A stretch of DNA of 6,214 nt from contig JAKIUH010000273.1 in NCBI GenBank assembly GCA_021647685.1, forward strand, positions 1 through 6,214. The letters are read 5' to 3'. Positions 5,708-6,214 of the stretch are shown piece by piece; position 1 is the first letter of the stretch; each line of letters begins with the position of its first letter. Origin of the DNA: Bacteroidales bacterium. Its GTDB lineage: Bacteria; Bacteroidota; Bacteroidia; Bacteroidales; NBLH01. Below the pieces are notes generated by a model. That model ran no database searches. It saw only the letters and a list, made by a program, of their open reading frames with translations, and was not told where the DNA came from. A program made the position numbers and the translations under genes.

Positions 5708-6214
5708 ATGGAAAATTCAGAAAAAAAACTTTTATTAATTGATGCTTATGCATTAATTTTCAGAGCATATTACGCATTTATTAACAATCCGCGCATAAAT
5801 TCAAAAGGTGTAAATACTTCGGCTGTTTTTGGTTTTACCAATGCCTTGGAAGAAATTTTACGTAAAGAAAAGCCTACTCATGTAGCAGTAGTTTTTGATC
5901 ATAAAGACGGTAGTATTCGTAAAAGATTATTTCCGGAATATAAAGCACAACGAAAACCCACTCCCGAGGATATTATAAAATCGGTTCCATATATTAAAGA
6001 AATAATCAAAGGTTTTAATATTCCCATACTTGAAGTGGCGGATTATGAGGCTGATGATACCATAGGAACTTTGGCAAAACAAGCCGCAGCAAAAGGTTTC
6101 AAAGTTTATATGATGACACCGGATAAAGATTTCGGACAATTGGTAGAGGAAAATATAAAAATCTATAAACCCGGACGTAAAGGAAGACCTGCTGAAATAT
6201 TAGGTGCTTGGGAA
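5708..6214 (+). CDS. polA: DNA polymerase I, N-terminal 5'-nuclease domain (cut by window edge)
   Basis: The reading frame from ATG 5708 stays open for 169 codons to the edge of the window. PolA fills gaps and removes RNA primers from Okazaki fragments and acts in excision repair; only the flap/5'-exonuclease domain is visible. Its motifs come in the standard order: LLIDAYALIFRAYYAF (about residues 8-23, first metal-binding Asp), VVFDHKDGSIRKRLFPEYKA with the R-K-P that follows (about 60-83), EADDTIGTLA (about 116-125, acidic metal ligands) and MTPDKDFGQLV (about 137-147, further metal ligands). The last, with P in TPDKD, is the form I associate with Bacteroidota. The full protein would usually be about 900-950 residues, so over 80% is missing here, and whether the 3'-5' exonuclease is active cannot be judged. 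The start is supported by the usual short N-terminus ahead of the LID motif; an AAGA just before the ATG is the only purine-rich element. Confidence 0.96.
   Translation, partial: MENSEKKLLLIDAYALIFRAYYAFINNPRINSKGVNTSAVFGFTNALEEILRKEKPTHVAVVFDHKDGSIRKRLFPEYKAQRKPTPEDIIKSVPYIKEIIKGFNIPILEVADYEADDTIGTLAKQAAAKGFKVYMMTPDKDFGQLVEENIKIYKPGRKGRPAEILGAWE

Noticed and set aside
5927..6139. Minus-strand open frame of 70 codons
   Set aside because: It is antisense to polA, whose nuclease motifs run straight through this stretch; the Cys/Phe-rich translation has no recognisable family.
1..6214. CRISPR arrays, insertion sequences, attachment sites or other signs of mobile DNA
   Set aside because: I saw no spaced direct repeats, transposase or integrase motifs, and the tRNA gene has no partial duplicate in the window.

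Overview
The window is AT-rich DNA (G+C about one third by eye) from a member of the Bacteroidota. Four independent signs agree: promoter-like elements of the Bacteroidota type (TTTG, then TAnnTTTG about 19-20 bp downstream), A-rich start contexts without clear Shine-Dalgarno sequences, a signal-peptide beta-barrel protein of the PorP/SprF-like DUF5723 type, and a Bacteroidota-style PolA N-terminus (TPDKDFGQLV). I cannot fix the order or genus from the sequence.

Layout. At the left edge, on the minus strand, are the first 13 codons of rpsP (ribosomal protein S16) with a good promoter. Next to it, also on the minus strand, is tRNA-Arg(CCT) with its own promoter. A strong hairpin terminator follows, closing a two-gene minus-strand unit: a lipoprotein gene (about 1822-2985) followed 54 bp later by an outer-membrane beta-barrel gene (337-1767). 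From a 287-bp divergent intergenic region a large plus-strand gene (3273-5612) encodes a soluble hybrid histidine kinase with the order PAS-PAS-PAS-coiled coil-HisKA-HATPase-REC. After a 95-bp gap the 5' end of polA (DNA polymerase I, 5'-nuclease domain) starts at 5708 and runs off the right edge.

How the genes fit together. rpsP, the tRNA and polA are housekeeping. The lipoprotein and barrel look like one transcription unit making two cell-envelope proteins that may act together; neither has a function I can name. The hybrid kinase is an apparently cytoplasmic sensor that should pass phosphate from His419 to its own Asp711 and then to a partner not encoded here. Its divergent position next to the envelope operon is suggestive, but it contains no DNA-binding domain, so direct control of that operon is not shown.

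Most of the window is ordinary. The best candidates for something undescribed are the lipoprotein/barrel pair and the structured leader of the kinase gene.
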